Source: Maratus speciosus (taxonomy: Eukaryota; Arthropoda; Arachnida; Araneae; Salticidae). Taken from it: a stretch of DNA of 64,000 nt. A model generated the notes under the pieces. That model did no database searches. It worked only from the letters and a program-made list of their open reading frames with translations, and was not told the DNA's origin. Where the stretch lies: the NCBI GenBank assembly GCA_963932465.1, contig OZ010792.1, positions 280,471,836 through 280,535,835 on the forward strand, in the 5' to 3' direction. The position numbers and the translations under genes were made by a program. Position 1 is the stretch's first letter. Each line of letters begins with the position of its first letter. Shown here one piece after another: positions 1-12,345 of the stretch.

Positions 1-509
1 GTTGACGGTCTCTTATGGGGTTTCGGGGGAAAATCTTCCCTGAAATATATGACCTATACTATTCTGTTTACACACTTTGAGTTTCAGGATAATTCCTCAT
101 GTATTTTTCTAGATATAAAAAAAAGGTCTAAAATCGAAAGTGACCAATCATCATTGGCCATATAGTGTACATTCATAAGCACATAAAGGTCAATAAAATT
201 ACAAATTTATGTTTGTTACTGGGTAGGGTGGTATTAATTAAAAGGTAAATAAGAATAGCGAATTCAATGCACCAGGTTCAAACGTTGGGCACACGAATCA
301 TGTGTCTAAGTGACAGGATATTTAATATCTGCATCCATGGATGATGAGAAAGATTTAGATGAAGGCATTATTTCAGTTTAACAAACTATCTTTTCTTTAT
401 CCTTTTCATCATTTATATACCAAATTAAAATTACATTTGATATTTTATGTGTTATATATATATATATATATATGAGTGTGTAACCATTATATAATATTAC
501 AATTCATCA

Positions 510-551
<42 letters not shown>

Positions 552-1590
552 TGACTATCAATACATTACACTGACATTATACATAATATTATTAATTTAA
601 CAGTAGTATAGTAATATGATCATTTTGAATATGAAGTTTAATAGAGACCATGAGAGATGGTAAACTTGCAGCATAAAATGGAATTTCTTATGAAAGGAAT
701 TTCTTATGAATAGCTACGTAAGTAGAAATCAAAATGAAACTACACTATGAAAATACGCAGTTGCAGCAATAAACTTAAGGAGTATGCTAATGTTTCATAA
801 CATTTAGCTAACAGAAACTATATATTTATAAAAATATATAATATACCTTTAATAAGAATTGGCTTTACAAAAAGAATTTTTGCAATTCAAAATGAAATTA
901 AAATAGCTTAATAGCAAACATTCATAATGACTAGCACATTAGCAGCACAGAAATTTGAATGATAATATATATATGATGATATGTATATAATTTCCGTTAG
1001 TAATCCGAAAATCATATCAATTTAAAGAGCCAACCTACCCCTATTTTCTCATATGTGGTTAAGTTTTAAGATACGCTGATTGTACAAACTAAAAAATTAA
1101 AATTTTTAATAAAATAAAAGAAGAAAAAATATTAATGAAAAAATGGGCCAACAAGCCCCCGGTCTACCCTATAAATATTTGAGAATTTCTTGAAATTTAA
1201 CAGTTATTTTTACAACTAAATATACAGAAAGTATATGAAAAATTACAAAAAAGGTAATTTGAATAAATATATATCTGTAAGTTTTTATGTTATGTCTTAG
1301 ATAGTAATTATAACATTCCTAGTATCTCAAGGAGTAGTTTGCTGGAGACAAAAGGGCAAATTATCATTTATTTTTTGTGAGGATATTTTTGGTACGCATC
1401 AAATAATGCATTATTCTTCCTCAAAAATTAAAAAAAATAAAAGTAAATTGAAACAAAATAATTTATTTAGCAAATGAAATGTTTTTTTTTTTTTTTTTTT
1501 TTTTTTTAAATATTCTAATCGTTTTGAAACAATCGATATTATTATCATTTTTGCTTTATTTAAGGAAAAAAAATAGGTGTCAAACTTGGG
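1..1590. other. AT-rich DNA without recognisable gene
   Basis: I see no coding region here. The stretch holds a (TA)n run near 452-472, a poly-A run near 514-541 and a poly-T run near 1483-1507. No terminal inverted repeats or protein similarity could be recognised. Confidence 0.6.
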
Positions 1591-1599
1591 GATTATCTT

Positions 1600-3370
1600 A
1601 ATTCTTTAAAATGCAAACGAATTCATTTATTTTTATTTGCATGACTTTCTTTTCCAATAAAACTAAGAACTATAATACAGTAAAGCCCCGATTATCCGCG
1701 GTGCGCTTTATCCGCGAAGCGAATATTTTATTTTTATTTATTTATTTATTTTTTTAAGCCAACAGCAAGGAAAATACAATAAGCTCTACTAATAAATATA
1801 TATAAAAAAAATTCATGTATTCGAAAGTAATAGAAGGATATTTCTAGATTCGGTTGCCGTGTTTAAAATATCTGATATAAAGTCTGGGTGTCTTTTCTTG
1901 ATTTTATTAACAAAATGTAAACACAGCAATTAAAATATTTAACAATTAAATAAGACTATTATGATAAATTCCAAGGGAGCATATCAAGAATAGCTTCATT
2001 TTTGAGGTAGAAAAGCTGTGTGATTGACTGAAGTGACTGATTTTATTAAAAGGTGTAACTCAACACTTTTTATACAATAGGTATGGCATTGTTTCTTGTT
2101 TACTGTTCTTTATTTTAGTAGTTTAGACGTAAAGCAAATGTTTCTGCTGTACTGTGCATATGTATGTATTTTAAACGTTTTATTATGCTTTTTGTACACT
2201 AAAACATAGTTTTGTTGTTGAATTTTCTTTTTTTCGTGCTTACACCCCGTTTTCAGTCTTTTTCGGGTTATTCGCGATTTTTGTTATCCGCGATGCCCTT
2301 GCCACCCAATTCCGCGGATAATCGAGGCTGTACTATATATGAAAGAATAAAACAAAATGCTAATATAACAGACATAACCCTCACTATGAGTTCCATGAAA
2401 TAAGTTATCTCAGACACTTACGAACAAGTAAGTCAAGACATATAACAACACCAATAATAATAATAATAATAACTTATTTAAGTGCTTCCTTTAATGCTTG
2501 TTACATGTAAATTAAATGTAAACAATCTTTTTCTAAGAAAAGCGGTTCTAACCTGAATTTTCCATCGCAGGTAGTGATTTCCCTGTCTTCTAAAAAAAAA
2601 GTCTACTCTTTTTGGCAGGCGTCTGGACAAACATTTAAAAACTGTTATATAATATATGTAGTAATACTAGTAATATGAAGGCATACTATAATATATGAAG
2701 AATAAAACAAAATACTAATATAACGGGCATAACCCTCGCTGTAAAATAAATGCCATGAAATAAGTTATACAGGCACTTACGAATAAGCCTGTCAAGACAT
2801 ATAACAACACCAATAATAATAATAATAAAAAAACTTATTTAAATACTTCCTTTAATGCTTTGCACATGTAAATTAAATGTAAACAATCTTTTTTAAAGAA
2901 AAAGGGTTTCTAACCTGAATTCTCCATCGCAGACAGTGATTTCCCTGTCTTCTAAAAAAAATCTACCCCTTTTGGCAGACGTCTAGACAAACATTTAAAA
3001 ACTATTCCGATATACTTTATTTTTTTTGAATGAGCTGAAGAGTGGTGCTTCGATTAAAATATCTGCTTTTGTCTTCAAATATTTATGAACAGCCTAGTGT
3101 GTTTCAATTAATTAAAAAGCAGTAGAATTGTCTCTACTCACAGTCAGTAAATAAAGTAGCTGATTTAATATTTACGAGGTCTAGACAAAATTCCAGACAT
3201 TATTCGAAAATTATGACTGTTACACAAGTGAGCATAAAATCTTAATTAATTGGTTAACATATTAAACACCGACCAATTTATAAACACTCCTTGACCCCCT
3301 TAGTTCAGTCGAATGACAATTTAACACGATGTATTATTCAGTCTATTTTTCTAAGGTGTAAGAAATCATA
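1600..3370 (+). repeat. Interspersed repeat family E, two tandem copies
   Basis: Two neighbouring copies of one repeat lie in the same orientation, offset by 354 bases (for example AATAAAACAAAAT at 2347 and 2701). Each contains a (AAT)n tract, a TAAATTAAATGTAAACAATC segment and an AAACATTTAAAAA segment. Further + strand copies are at about 35570-36165, 49640-50040 and 60970-61690. The first copy is interrupted by the pogo-like insertion at 1678-2335. Its left part (1610-1677) matches 60990-61045, where the sequence is continuous. No protein is encoded that I can recognise. Confidence 0.7.
1678..2335. mobile_element. pogo/Tigger-like non-autonomous element
   Basis: The ends form an inverted repeat: TACAGTAAAGCCCCGATTAT on the left, and reading inward from the right TATAGTACAGCCTCGATTAT, each followed by CCGCGG. 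TA is duplicated at both ends (1676-1677 and 2336-2337), as in the Tc1/mariner/pogo superfamily. The CGATTATCCG terminus is typical of pogo/Tigger elements. Length is about 658 bp and no transposase can be read. Repeat E at 60990-61060 shows the same host sequence without the insertion. Confidence 0.7.
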
Positions 3371-4015
3371 ATAAATCTTTTTTTTTTTTTTCAAATCATA
3401 GTATAATATTGATTTCAGTAAATATAGCAAGAATATTGTTATTATATCTGCATAATGGATAATAGGATTTTCTTTCTTATTTTATTTTCTTTTAAAAATT
3501 TTAAATAATAAACATTTATGAGAAACTTTACTACCAGAAATTTTGAGTCTCCTTAAAAGAAAAAAAAATAGGAAGTGCATTCATATAAATAGTACTTATA
3601 AATTAACAGTAATCAAGGCTAAAAAATAAATAATAAGCTGGAAAAAATATCTAGAAATTTCAACGCAGCTTTCTTTGATGTTGATCTTGAATTTGACGCA
3701 GTTTATTTCATTAGTTTTATGCAATTTCTGATAAATAACTGCAAAAATAAATAAATAAATAACACATTTTTAGGACTAAAAGAAAGCGCTGATATCTCAG
3801 CTATGTAATACGTTATATTAGACAATAACGAATTAACATGCCAAAGCATTTTAAAGAGCATCAGTATCGCAAAACAAACAAACAAATAACAACAACAACA
3901 ACAAAAAGTATTGAACTAACAAGTGGGTAAGTGTGATCACAGATCGCACAGAGGGTTTCGTTTGATATTCCTTTCAAAACACTTTATCCTTTTTAAAAAT
4001 CTGTTAGTTCCACAA
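3371..4015. other. Unassigned AT-rich DNA
   Basis: No gene is visible. A short segment near 3785-3840 (ATCTCAGC-ATGTAATA) resembles segments near 26300 and 49690, so this is probably another decayed interspersed repeat. Confidence 0.4.
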
Positions 4016-4023
4016 TTCGCAAC

Positions 4024-4145
4024 CAGGGGCGCACTCTATTCTAAACAAACCTCTATCCGAACGAAACTCCGTTTTACATACTATCCGTAGATATATTAGT
4101 CGAGGGGATTGGGCCCATAACACCTGAGATAAGTAGGCGCCCCTG
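4024..4145. repeat. Small inverted-repeat element, CAGGGGCGC ends
   Basis: CAGGGGCGC at 4024-4032 is mirrored by GCGCCCCTG at 4137-4145. The ends look hAT-like, but I see no target-site duplication. This may be a degraded MITE or a chance hairpin. Confidence 0.35.
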
Positions 4146-4259
4146 GCGGTAAAAAGTGGAACTAAACTATGTAAGGCAATGGTGCATAATATGAAAAAAT
4201 GGTCAAAGGGGTGTCGGCAAAAGTTAGAAAAGTGCTCCCCAGGTGAAAAGTGTGGAGGT

Positions 4260-5821
4260 TAGAAAAATTGCTTAAAATACACAAGTTAGAGCCCGGAGGA
4301 GTAAATAATATAAAACTTTTGGAAAATTTTATGATTTGTCGTGTGGTCTGAGATATTCATCTATACATATGCAAAAATTAATGTCTCCAACTTAATTAGG
4401 GGCTCTCTTAGAAAAATTGCTTAAAATACATATGTGGTAAGCTCAAAGGGTTAAACGTAAGACTTTTTCAAGATTTTATGATTTGTCGCCTAGCTTCAGG
4501 TGTTCTGCTATAAGTATGCAAAATTTCAAATCTCCAATTTAATAAGGGGCTCAGTTAGAAAGAATTGCTTAAAATACGCATGTGGGAGCCCAAAGTGTTA
4601 AATGTACGACTTTTTCAAAATTTTATGATTTGTCGCATGATGGTGTTCAGCTATAAGTATGCAAAATTTCACGCCTCCAACCTAAATAGGGTCTCAGTTA
4701 GAAAGAATTATTTAAAATACACATGTGGGAGCCCAAAAGGTTAAATGTAAGACTTTTTCAAAATTTTATTATTTGCCGTTTAATGTGAGGTGCTCAAGTA
4801 TAAGTATGCAAAATTTCACGCCTCCAACCTAATTAGAGGCTCACTTAGAAAGAATTGTTTAAAATACACACGTGGAAGCCCAAAGGGTTAAATGTACGAC
4901 TTTTTCAAAATTTTATGGTTTATCGTTTGATGTGAAATGTGAAATGTTCAGCTATAAGTATGCAAAATTTCACGCCTCCAACCTAATTAGGGGCTCACAT
5001 TGAAAGGATTGTTTAAAATACACATATGAGACCCCAAAGGGTTAAATTTACAACTTTTTCAAAATTTTATGATTTGCCTTTTGATGTGAGGTGTTCAGCT
5101 ATAAGTATGCAAAATTTCACTCATCCTACCTAATTAGGGGCTCACTTATAAAGAATTGTTTAAAATACACATGTGGGAGCCCAAAGGGTTAAATGTACAA
5201 CTTTTTCAAAATTTTATAGTTTGTCGTTTGATGTGAGGTGTTCAGCTATAAGTATGTAACATTTCACGCCTCCAATCTAATTAGGGGCTCACTTAGAAAG
5301 GATTGTTTAAAATACACATATGAGACCCCAAAGGGTTAAATTTACAACTTTTTCAAAATTTTATGATTTGTCGTTTGATGTGAGGTGTCCAGCGATAACT
5401 ATGCAAAATTTCACGCCTCCAACCTAATTAGAGGCTCACATAGAAAGAACTGTTTAAAATACACATGTGGGAGTCCAAAGGGTTAAATGTGCGACCTTTT
5501 TCAAAATTTAATGATTTGTCGTTTGATCTGAGGTGCCCAGCTATAAGTACGTAAAATTTCACGCCTTCAACCTAATTAAGGGCTCACTTAGAAAGACTTG
5601 TTTAAAATACACATGTGGGAGCCTAAAGGGTTAAATGTATGACTTTTTCAATATTTAATGATTTGTCGTATGATGTGTGGTGGTCAGCTATAAGTATGCA
5701 AAATTTCAAGTCTCCAACATGTATAGTTTCTGAGAACGGGCTCTGTGACGGACAGACAGACAGACTGACGGCCAAACAGAGGAGCGAGACGAATAGGGTT
5801 TCGTCAGATGAATGAAACCCT
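4260..5821 (+). repeat. Tandem array of ~148-bp units (family A) with terminal hairpin
   Basis: About ten diverged units of roughly 140-150 bp follow each other. The TTAAAATACACATGTGGGAG segment recurs near 4272, 4412, 4568, 4710, 4858, 5008, 5158, 5307, 5454 and 5600. Other shared parts are GACTTTTTCAAAATTTTATG and the CGCCTCCAACCTAATTAGG segment. The array ends in GACGGACAGACAGACAGAC (5747-5765) and then a hairpin with arms AGGGTTTC (5795-5802) and GAAACCCT (5814-5821), followed by AAAAAC. The same end design is seen in family B. No coding capacity. Confidence 0.8.
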
Positions 5822-6010
5822 AAAAACAACAACAACAACAAAAAACACTACAATCTGCAAAATAACTAGTTTTATCTTGCATTTCTGGCATTGGTTTACA
5901 ATGAAAACCAATGGACGCAGTCCGAGGTTTTTCGCTATTTCCCAAAATTTGATTTTCTGGATAAGGCGGGTTTGAAAATAACATCCTCATATGTATAATA
6001 ATAGATAATA

Positions 6011-6174
6011 TACGAGGGAAAGTCAATAAGTTGGTCACAAACTGATATGAGAAGTCCGAAATTAGTAATAAATTGTGTCCAAATATGCAATAGCTGGCAT
6101 ATTTGGAAACAATTTACTACTAATTTCCGACCTCTCATATTTGTTTGTGACCTACTTACTGACTATCCCTCGTA
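6011..6174. mobile_element. Palindromic mariner-like MITE (164 bp)
   Basis: Nearly the whole element is one inverted repeat. It starts TACGAGGGAAAGTCAATAAG and ends with the diverged complement ACTATCCCTCGTA, with the fold centre near 6090. It is flanked by TA. The TACGAGGG terminus and TA site are typical of mariner-derived MITEs. It cannot encode a protein. Confidence 0.7.
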
Positions 6175-6192
6175 TAATGAATAAAATGTATA

Positions 6193-8821
6193 GTCCAGGC
6201 ATTAGGTGCTCAAAAAGGACAAATAGGGGAAAGTTTTGGTGTAGTTTTGATATTTGGTGCCTTTATGTTTTGTGGGTCGCTGAACACGAATCTGAAGTTT
6301 GGCAACAAAATTTATCCCGGGAAACACGTTTTTTTGGCAAAAAACAGGAAAAAAACGGGATTTTCTTTGTTTTTTTCCAAATAACTTCAAAATTATACAT
6401 TTTACATAAAAGTCCGCAGTACATAAATTAAAGAGGATAAAATTTCCTACATTTTATGTATTAAAAGTTTTTTTCTCTGATCTATGATTTAGCCGTGACA
6501 ACGCCACAAAAATGGGAGTGAAAATCAAAAAATTCAGAGAAAACGGGAATTACGCCGCTGTACGTAGATTTAACATGAAAAGTGACCATTTTACACAAGA
6601 ATTGACTATAAATTATACTGAAGATTATATGAATGACTACATTTTACAATGAAGTTGCTGATAATAAATAGGACGACTCATTATGAATCATTATTTAATT
6701 ATAAATAAACATGTACATTAGTAAGTACATTTATTTAAAAAACAAAAAAATATTATTTCCCCTTTCTTTTACTTGAGGGTCCCTGCTTTTCACCGACATC
6801 TACAGCATAGAAAATAGACGTATAGTATTAGTGGGTGTTTTTATTACTACCAACAGTATAAAATAAATGTTTTTTTTAATAAAAAATATTTGATACCTTC
6901 TGGCATGACTTTTTCTTGACATTTTAGGTCAAGTACCATTTTTTTTAAAATCAAAGACAGCAGAATTTAAGTTAGCCACATAAATAAACTTTTGCACCAT
7001 TATGCAACGGCAACAAGAATTAAAATATAATTTAAATGTGAATTTGGTTCAGAATATTTTGTTTATAGAGGAAAATTACAATGAAGAGCACATGAAGTTT
7101 TGCAAGAGCGAAATGTTTAAATTTATGACCAAATTTGGACAAAAATTGCCAGTTGTATGTAGATATATCGGGACAAAATCATTTAAAATATATTACTTGG
7201 CTGCAAATTCTGAGTGGTTACAAAATTGATCCAGACGAATTCTCCAAATTCAGATTTGATACAATGCAAAACATAATGTAGGCATTTTCTCATGATATAT
7301 TAATCATGATATCTTATGATTCCCTATCTTTACATAAGGTTCCTGTTAGGTTTCCTGTAAGGTTTGTGCAGAAATAAATATGAATATACAACAGAATATG
7401 CAACACAGCAATTTTCATTAATGCTGTCGAATGTTTGTCTCGTACCTTAAATTTTAGAAAAAGAAATTTCAGAATTTGTTATAATAATACAAAAATAGTT
7501 TTATCATTTTAGCTTCCATACCGTTAAGAAAGTATCATTAAAATTATCAAGAAGAACGTAAAATCATGCGCCAATCAGATTATGGAACATTTTTGAAAGC
7601 ATTCGGGCTACTATAATAAAACTTCATAGTTTAATAACGTGAAAAACGGTGTCTAAGTAATAATTTGTGAAACATATAACACGTTTGAAAACAAAATTTC
7701 AACCAAAATCGAAAAAATAGCTGAAAATTTTGTAGATCCCTGTATATGAACTGTAGATTTATCATATAATTCACAATATGCTAAAATTTAGAACTGTTAG
7801 TGAACGCATAGCACAGTTGAAAATTCCTCGTTAGCAATTTCCGGCAATAAGCGGGTATATAGATGTCTTGTGCAGCCCTATATATGATTTATAGAATTTA
7901 TACACGCTAAATAGTATGCAATTTTTAAAATTTAAAAAGTGTTCCACAACTGAAAATGCACTTCCATCAATTATTGTTCATTACAGAGAAAAATGTAACT
8001 GATTTATTTTGTGTGCCCCTGTATATGAAAGATCAATGGCACATCATATTCAATAGTAAGCATCTTATAGAGCACCTCGGAGATATATATCAAATTAAAT
8101 ACTTTTGAAAAGGTGTAACATGAACAAAATACACCACAAACAATTTTTCTCCATAGACCGTAATGTAACATAATTCTTTTTAGTGTCCCTGTAAATGATC
8201 AATAAATACTACCCATACCATATTCTATAAGAAATCATCTTGTAGTGCACTTCATAGATATGTATATAAATTTCAAAGTGTTTGAAATTATGAAACATTA
8301 TTGGAAAAAAAAAAAAAACACAAACGATTTTTCCCCATAGGCCGTAATATAATGAAATACTTTTGAATGACCCTGTAACGAAATTATGACTGCTACATGC
8401 AACATTTTACAATACCTAACATTCAATAGTGGATATCAATAACATTTTTCAATTTCATGGCGGTGCGACTATATTGACGCCAAAAATATTTTTTTTATTT
8501 TCACACCCATTTTTGCGGCATTGTCACGGCTAAACTATTGATCAGAGAAAAAAACTTTTAGTACGTAAAATGTAGGAAATCTTATCCTCTTTAATTTATG
8601 TATTGAAGACTTTTCCGTAAAATGCATAATTTTGAAGTTATTTTGAAAAAACAAAGAAAATCCCGTTTTTTTTTTCAGTTTTTTGCCAAAAAAACGTGTT
8701 TCCCGGGATAAATTTTGTTGGCAAACTTCAGATTCGCCTTCAGCGACCCAAAAAAACATAAAGGCACCAAATATCAAAACTACACCAAAACTTTCCCCTA
8801 TTTTCTACCAAATGACTGGAC
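6193..8821. mobile_element. Inverted-arm element with TA-GTCCAG ends
   Basis: The left arm (6193-about 6545) starts GTCCAGGCATT and is repeated in inverted orientation at about 8478-8821, which ends AATGACTGGAC. TA flanks both ends (6191-6192 and 8822-8823). The arms share the AGTTTTGGTGTAGTTTTGAT segment and the CCCGGGAAACACG segment. The interior holds unrecognised DNA (6546-7330) and family B tandem units (about 7590-8475). The B units may be a later insertion, or the two arms may be independent half-copies. The same type of terminus occurs at 33415-35463 and 39188-42450. Confidence 0.55.
7590..8475 (+). repeat. Family B tandem units, copy 1
   Basis: Diverged repeat units each contain a CCCTGTATATGA or CCCTGTAAATGA segment and CATAGACCGTAATGTAACAT-like segments. 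They match units at 9420-10100, 11893-12300, 51040-51400 and, inverted, 59400-59760. This copy stops just before the expected GACGGAC terminus. Confidence 0.6.
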
Positions 8822-9059
8822 TAGTATATAATATCTATTAACAATATAATAATAATAATAATACAGTAATATATACTGTATATAATATAAAATATGTGTA
8901 TAATGTATAATAAATATAGAACGTGAAATATCTGAAATATCTACGTGTGATACAAATGAAATGTCTTAATAATAACCTCTGAATAAAGGACCGTTTGAAG
9001 GAATAAAAATTCTTAATAAAGGGTCCCCGTTCAGGGGGAAAAAAATGAGCAAAAAGTTT

Positions 9060-12000
9060 TAGAACTTTTCCATCTTTATGATTGCTTATTACTATTTCGA
9101 AAATTCAGGTTTGTGACAAAACCGAAAGAAGCTTATTTTGATTGATAGAACGCTAAACATGCCATTAGTTCTCGAGTTAGGGAGACTACTAAAATCGCAT
9201 AATATATAGAAAGATATTTTCTCAAAATAGTTAATGCATATTCTTGACATACCAAAACAACTAAATCCATCAAAAAAAAAAAAAAAAAAAAAAAACATCC
9301 GATAAGCATAGATTATGAAGCACTTTCCACCACTTCCTGAATGCTTTAACAAAACTTTGTTATTTAGGGAAATAAAGTAAAAAAGATAACTAAGTAAACA
9401 TTTTAGAAAACGCATAAAACATTTGAAAAACTGATTTCAGCAGTTACCGTCCATAGCCAAATATGTATTCCAATTGTTTTGAACAGCCCTGCATTTGATC
9501 TGTAAATTGATATATATACTATGTAATGGGGAAATTTAGATTAGCAAGAAAACGCATAACAGGTTGAAATTTCTTTTTCAGCAATTTATACCAATAAATG
9601 GAAACGTACTTGAATACTTTTGTATAATCCTTATTACACGCCACTATTTAGCTAAAATTTAATTCAAATTAAAACACTATTAAAACTACTGAAATCACAT
9701 TTCCAGAAATTATCATTTATAGACAGCCATGTATCCAAATCTTTGCGTGACCCTGTATATCATTTTATCTATATTCTACAAACATTTCTTCGTAATCTAA
9801 ATGCAGTTCAGCGTAAAAATGCATAACTCATTTAAAACCACTTTAAGCAATTTGCGCTTATACCCAGTAACCCGTACGAGTTCTTTTGTACATACCATAC
9901 AGTATGCATAAATATAGTGAAACACAAAAGCGCATATCATAATTAAAAATGCATTTCGAGCAGTCATCGCTAATTTACAGTACTTCGGATACAATATAGT
10001 ATCTGAAATATTTTGTGTATCCCTGTAAATGCTATGCACTTCGTAATATACATGAAATAAATTATAGTAAACCTCAGCGACGTATATCAATTTTATTATA
10101 CAGTGTGTCCACGTATAACCTGACCGACCTTTATTTTCGAAACCGTTGGTCGTAGATGTATACTTCCAATTACAAAAATGGTCAAAATTAGGTGCAGGGT
10201 TAAGATTCAAAAAGTTTGAATCGAAAAAACAATTTAGGGAAGAATTACAGAATCTAAATTTTTATATGGTCCCCCGGTCCTATAAGTTATATTTAGTAAA
10301 ATTTCCCTGTTACACTGGCAAGTGAGGCGAAAAAAGTCCCGTTACTCTACGATTAAAATTGACCGAGTAATAGCTGTTTAAAGTTGGAGTATATTTTTTG
10401 CTCCATATTAGGGGTCATTCACAAATTTAGTAGAAAGATAATTTCGTCAAATATGTTAAAGAAATAGTTGAGAGTAAAATTAGCATTACAATATAAATTT
10501 GAAATCTTTAATCATTCTGACATATTACTGCAAAATGTACAATTTGTACTGAACATTATAAGAGGATAAAAATAACAGATTTTTTGTTAAATAAAAGGAG
10601 GAAAAAAACAACCTCAATTCGTTACAAAATGATATTTTAAAATGCTGTTAGATTACACTGCTTCCAAATTTTGGGTTGTGGCATATTTTTTTGATTTTGA
10701 CAATTAATTCTTATGTATTTTTTAGCACCTGAATCCGAAAATGACCTTCATTTTAAAACATTACGTCAGGAATTTTCTCAAATCGCAAATTTCAAAGTTA
10801 AAAAGCTAAAAGTTAAAATTGATCCCACCTCCCATCCCAACCTCCTCGGACCCCCGAGCTGTTTAGCTGTAAGGAACCCAGTGTAAGCCAAAAAAATTTA
10901 ATAAATTATTGAATTAAATAAAATTAAACTGAATAAAAAAGTCTTACATCTATTTTATAGTATCAGATTTTTCGCTACTTTTTAACCTTGAAATTTACGA
11001 TTTGCGAAAAATCTTAACGTGATGGTTAAAAGTGAAAGTAATTTTTTGATTCAGCGTTAAAAAATACATAGAATGTAATTTAAAGTTAAAAAACACAACC
11101 ATCGCGGGTTTATGTTATCTAATCAAAAACACTTTCTTAAACTTCTTGGCGGTAATCTATCCTAATTTTTTTGTGTTATCCTGTAATATGAGTATGTATA
11201 AGATGGTAAGAGTCGAAAATCATAATCATATTGCATTGTCATCGGATTTAAGTCAGTATGTAAAATTTAACTTCGATCGGACATTTGAAAGTAAGTTAAA
11301 GTTCGAATACAAATTTTAAACTGGAAAGACGATTATTGCAAGTTAAATAAAACCTTATGAATGTAACATAATTTTAGTTAAAAGAAATCATACCCTCAAA
11401 TCTTTACAAAATAAAACATATGTTAAAATAATATTATTTTAACTAATCTGAAACGTAACTAATAAAAGTTAATCGTAATATTTGTAAGATTTCTTTCAAA
11501 GCGCAGATAGATACCTTGAATTAAGTTTAAGTACTTTATACACGACCCCTGAAAGCATGGTCGAAATCATCTGTTTTGATATGCAAAAAAGTGGTATAAG
11601 TCATGCATTTCAAAGTTTCATAACTCGGTGAATTTTAATGTTAGATGAATGAGACTTTTTTTGTCTTACTTGTTAGTGTCACAGTAAAGTTTTACTAAAT
11701 ATCACTTATAGGACCGGGGGATCTTATAAAAATTTAAGTTTCGTAATTTTTTAATAAATGTTTTCATTGACCCAAATCGCTTTAAAAATAATTCTTTACC
11801 TTATTTAAACCATTTTTGTAATTGGAAGTATGCATCTAAGACCAACGGTTGCGAAAATAAAGGTCGGTCAGGTTATACGTGGACACACTGTATATGAAAT
11901 AGTTTAACATAAGTAAAATACGCCGCAAACAATTCTCTCCACCCCTATATCATTATGTAACGGAATTCTTTTGTGTGGCCCTGTAAATTAATAATAACTA

Positions 12001-12345
12001 TTCTTTGCAACGCATATTCTACAGAATGCATATTTTAGAGCACTTCATAAATGTATATCAGTTTTATTATGTTTGAAAGTGTGTAACATCATTAAACATA
12101 TTTTGAAACGATTTTTTCCTATTGGTTGTAATGTAGCAGTATACTTTTGACTGTCCCAGTAAATGAACTAAACATGCTACGAATTTCATTTGAAATAGGG
12201 AACGTGCTATGGTAAACGTCAATAACATCCAAAAATTTCAGGGCAATCCGAGTATATTTACGAGAGAGCGCGGACAGATGGCCAGACGGACAGACAAACC
12301 GAAGTCAATAACACTTTCCAACTTTATTGGAAAGTGTTAAAAAGA
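9060..12345 (+). repeat. Family B copy 2, ending in GACGGAC plus hairpin
   Basis: Tandem diverged units run from about 9060 to 12300 and are interrupted by the long-TIR element at 10101-11890. A poly-A tract sits at about 9270-9293. The right end has GACGGACAGAC (12285-12295) and a hairpin with 11-bp arms AACACTTTCCA (12310-12320) and TGGAAAGTGTT (12328-12338), followed by AAAAAG. The order of units, GACGGAC motif, hairpin and A-run repeats the design of family A. Confidence 0.65.
10101..11890. mobile_element. 1.79-kb long-TIR element at a TA site
   Basis: The left end CAGTGTGTCCACGTATAACC is mirrored at the right end, which closes with GGACACACTG. TA flanks both sides (10099-10100 and 11891-11892). 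The inverted repeat is long, about 240 bp per side. Inner matches such as CCCCCGGTCCTATAAGT at 10269 are mirrored near 11703. The centre (10600-11130) is a smaller inverted pair of family G sequence that recurs at 50150-50940. The TA target points to a Tc1/mariner-type integrase, but no transposase is visible. It is inserted inside a family B unit; an unbroken unit is at 8041-8200. Confidence 0.75.
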
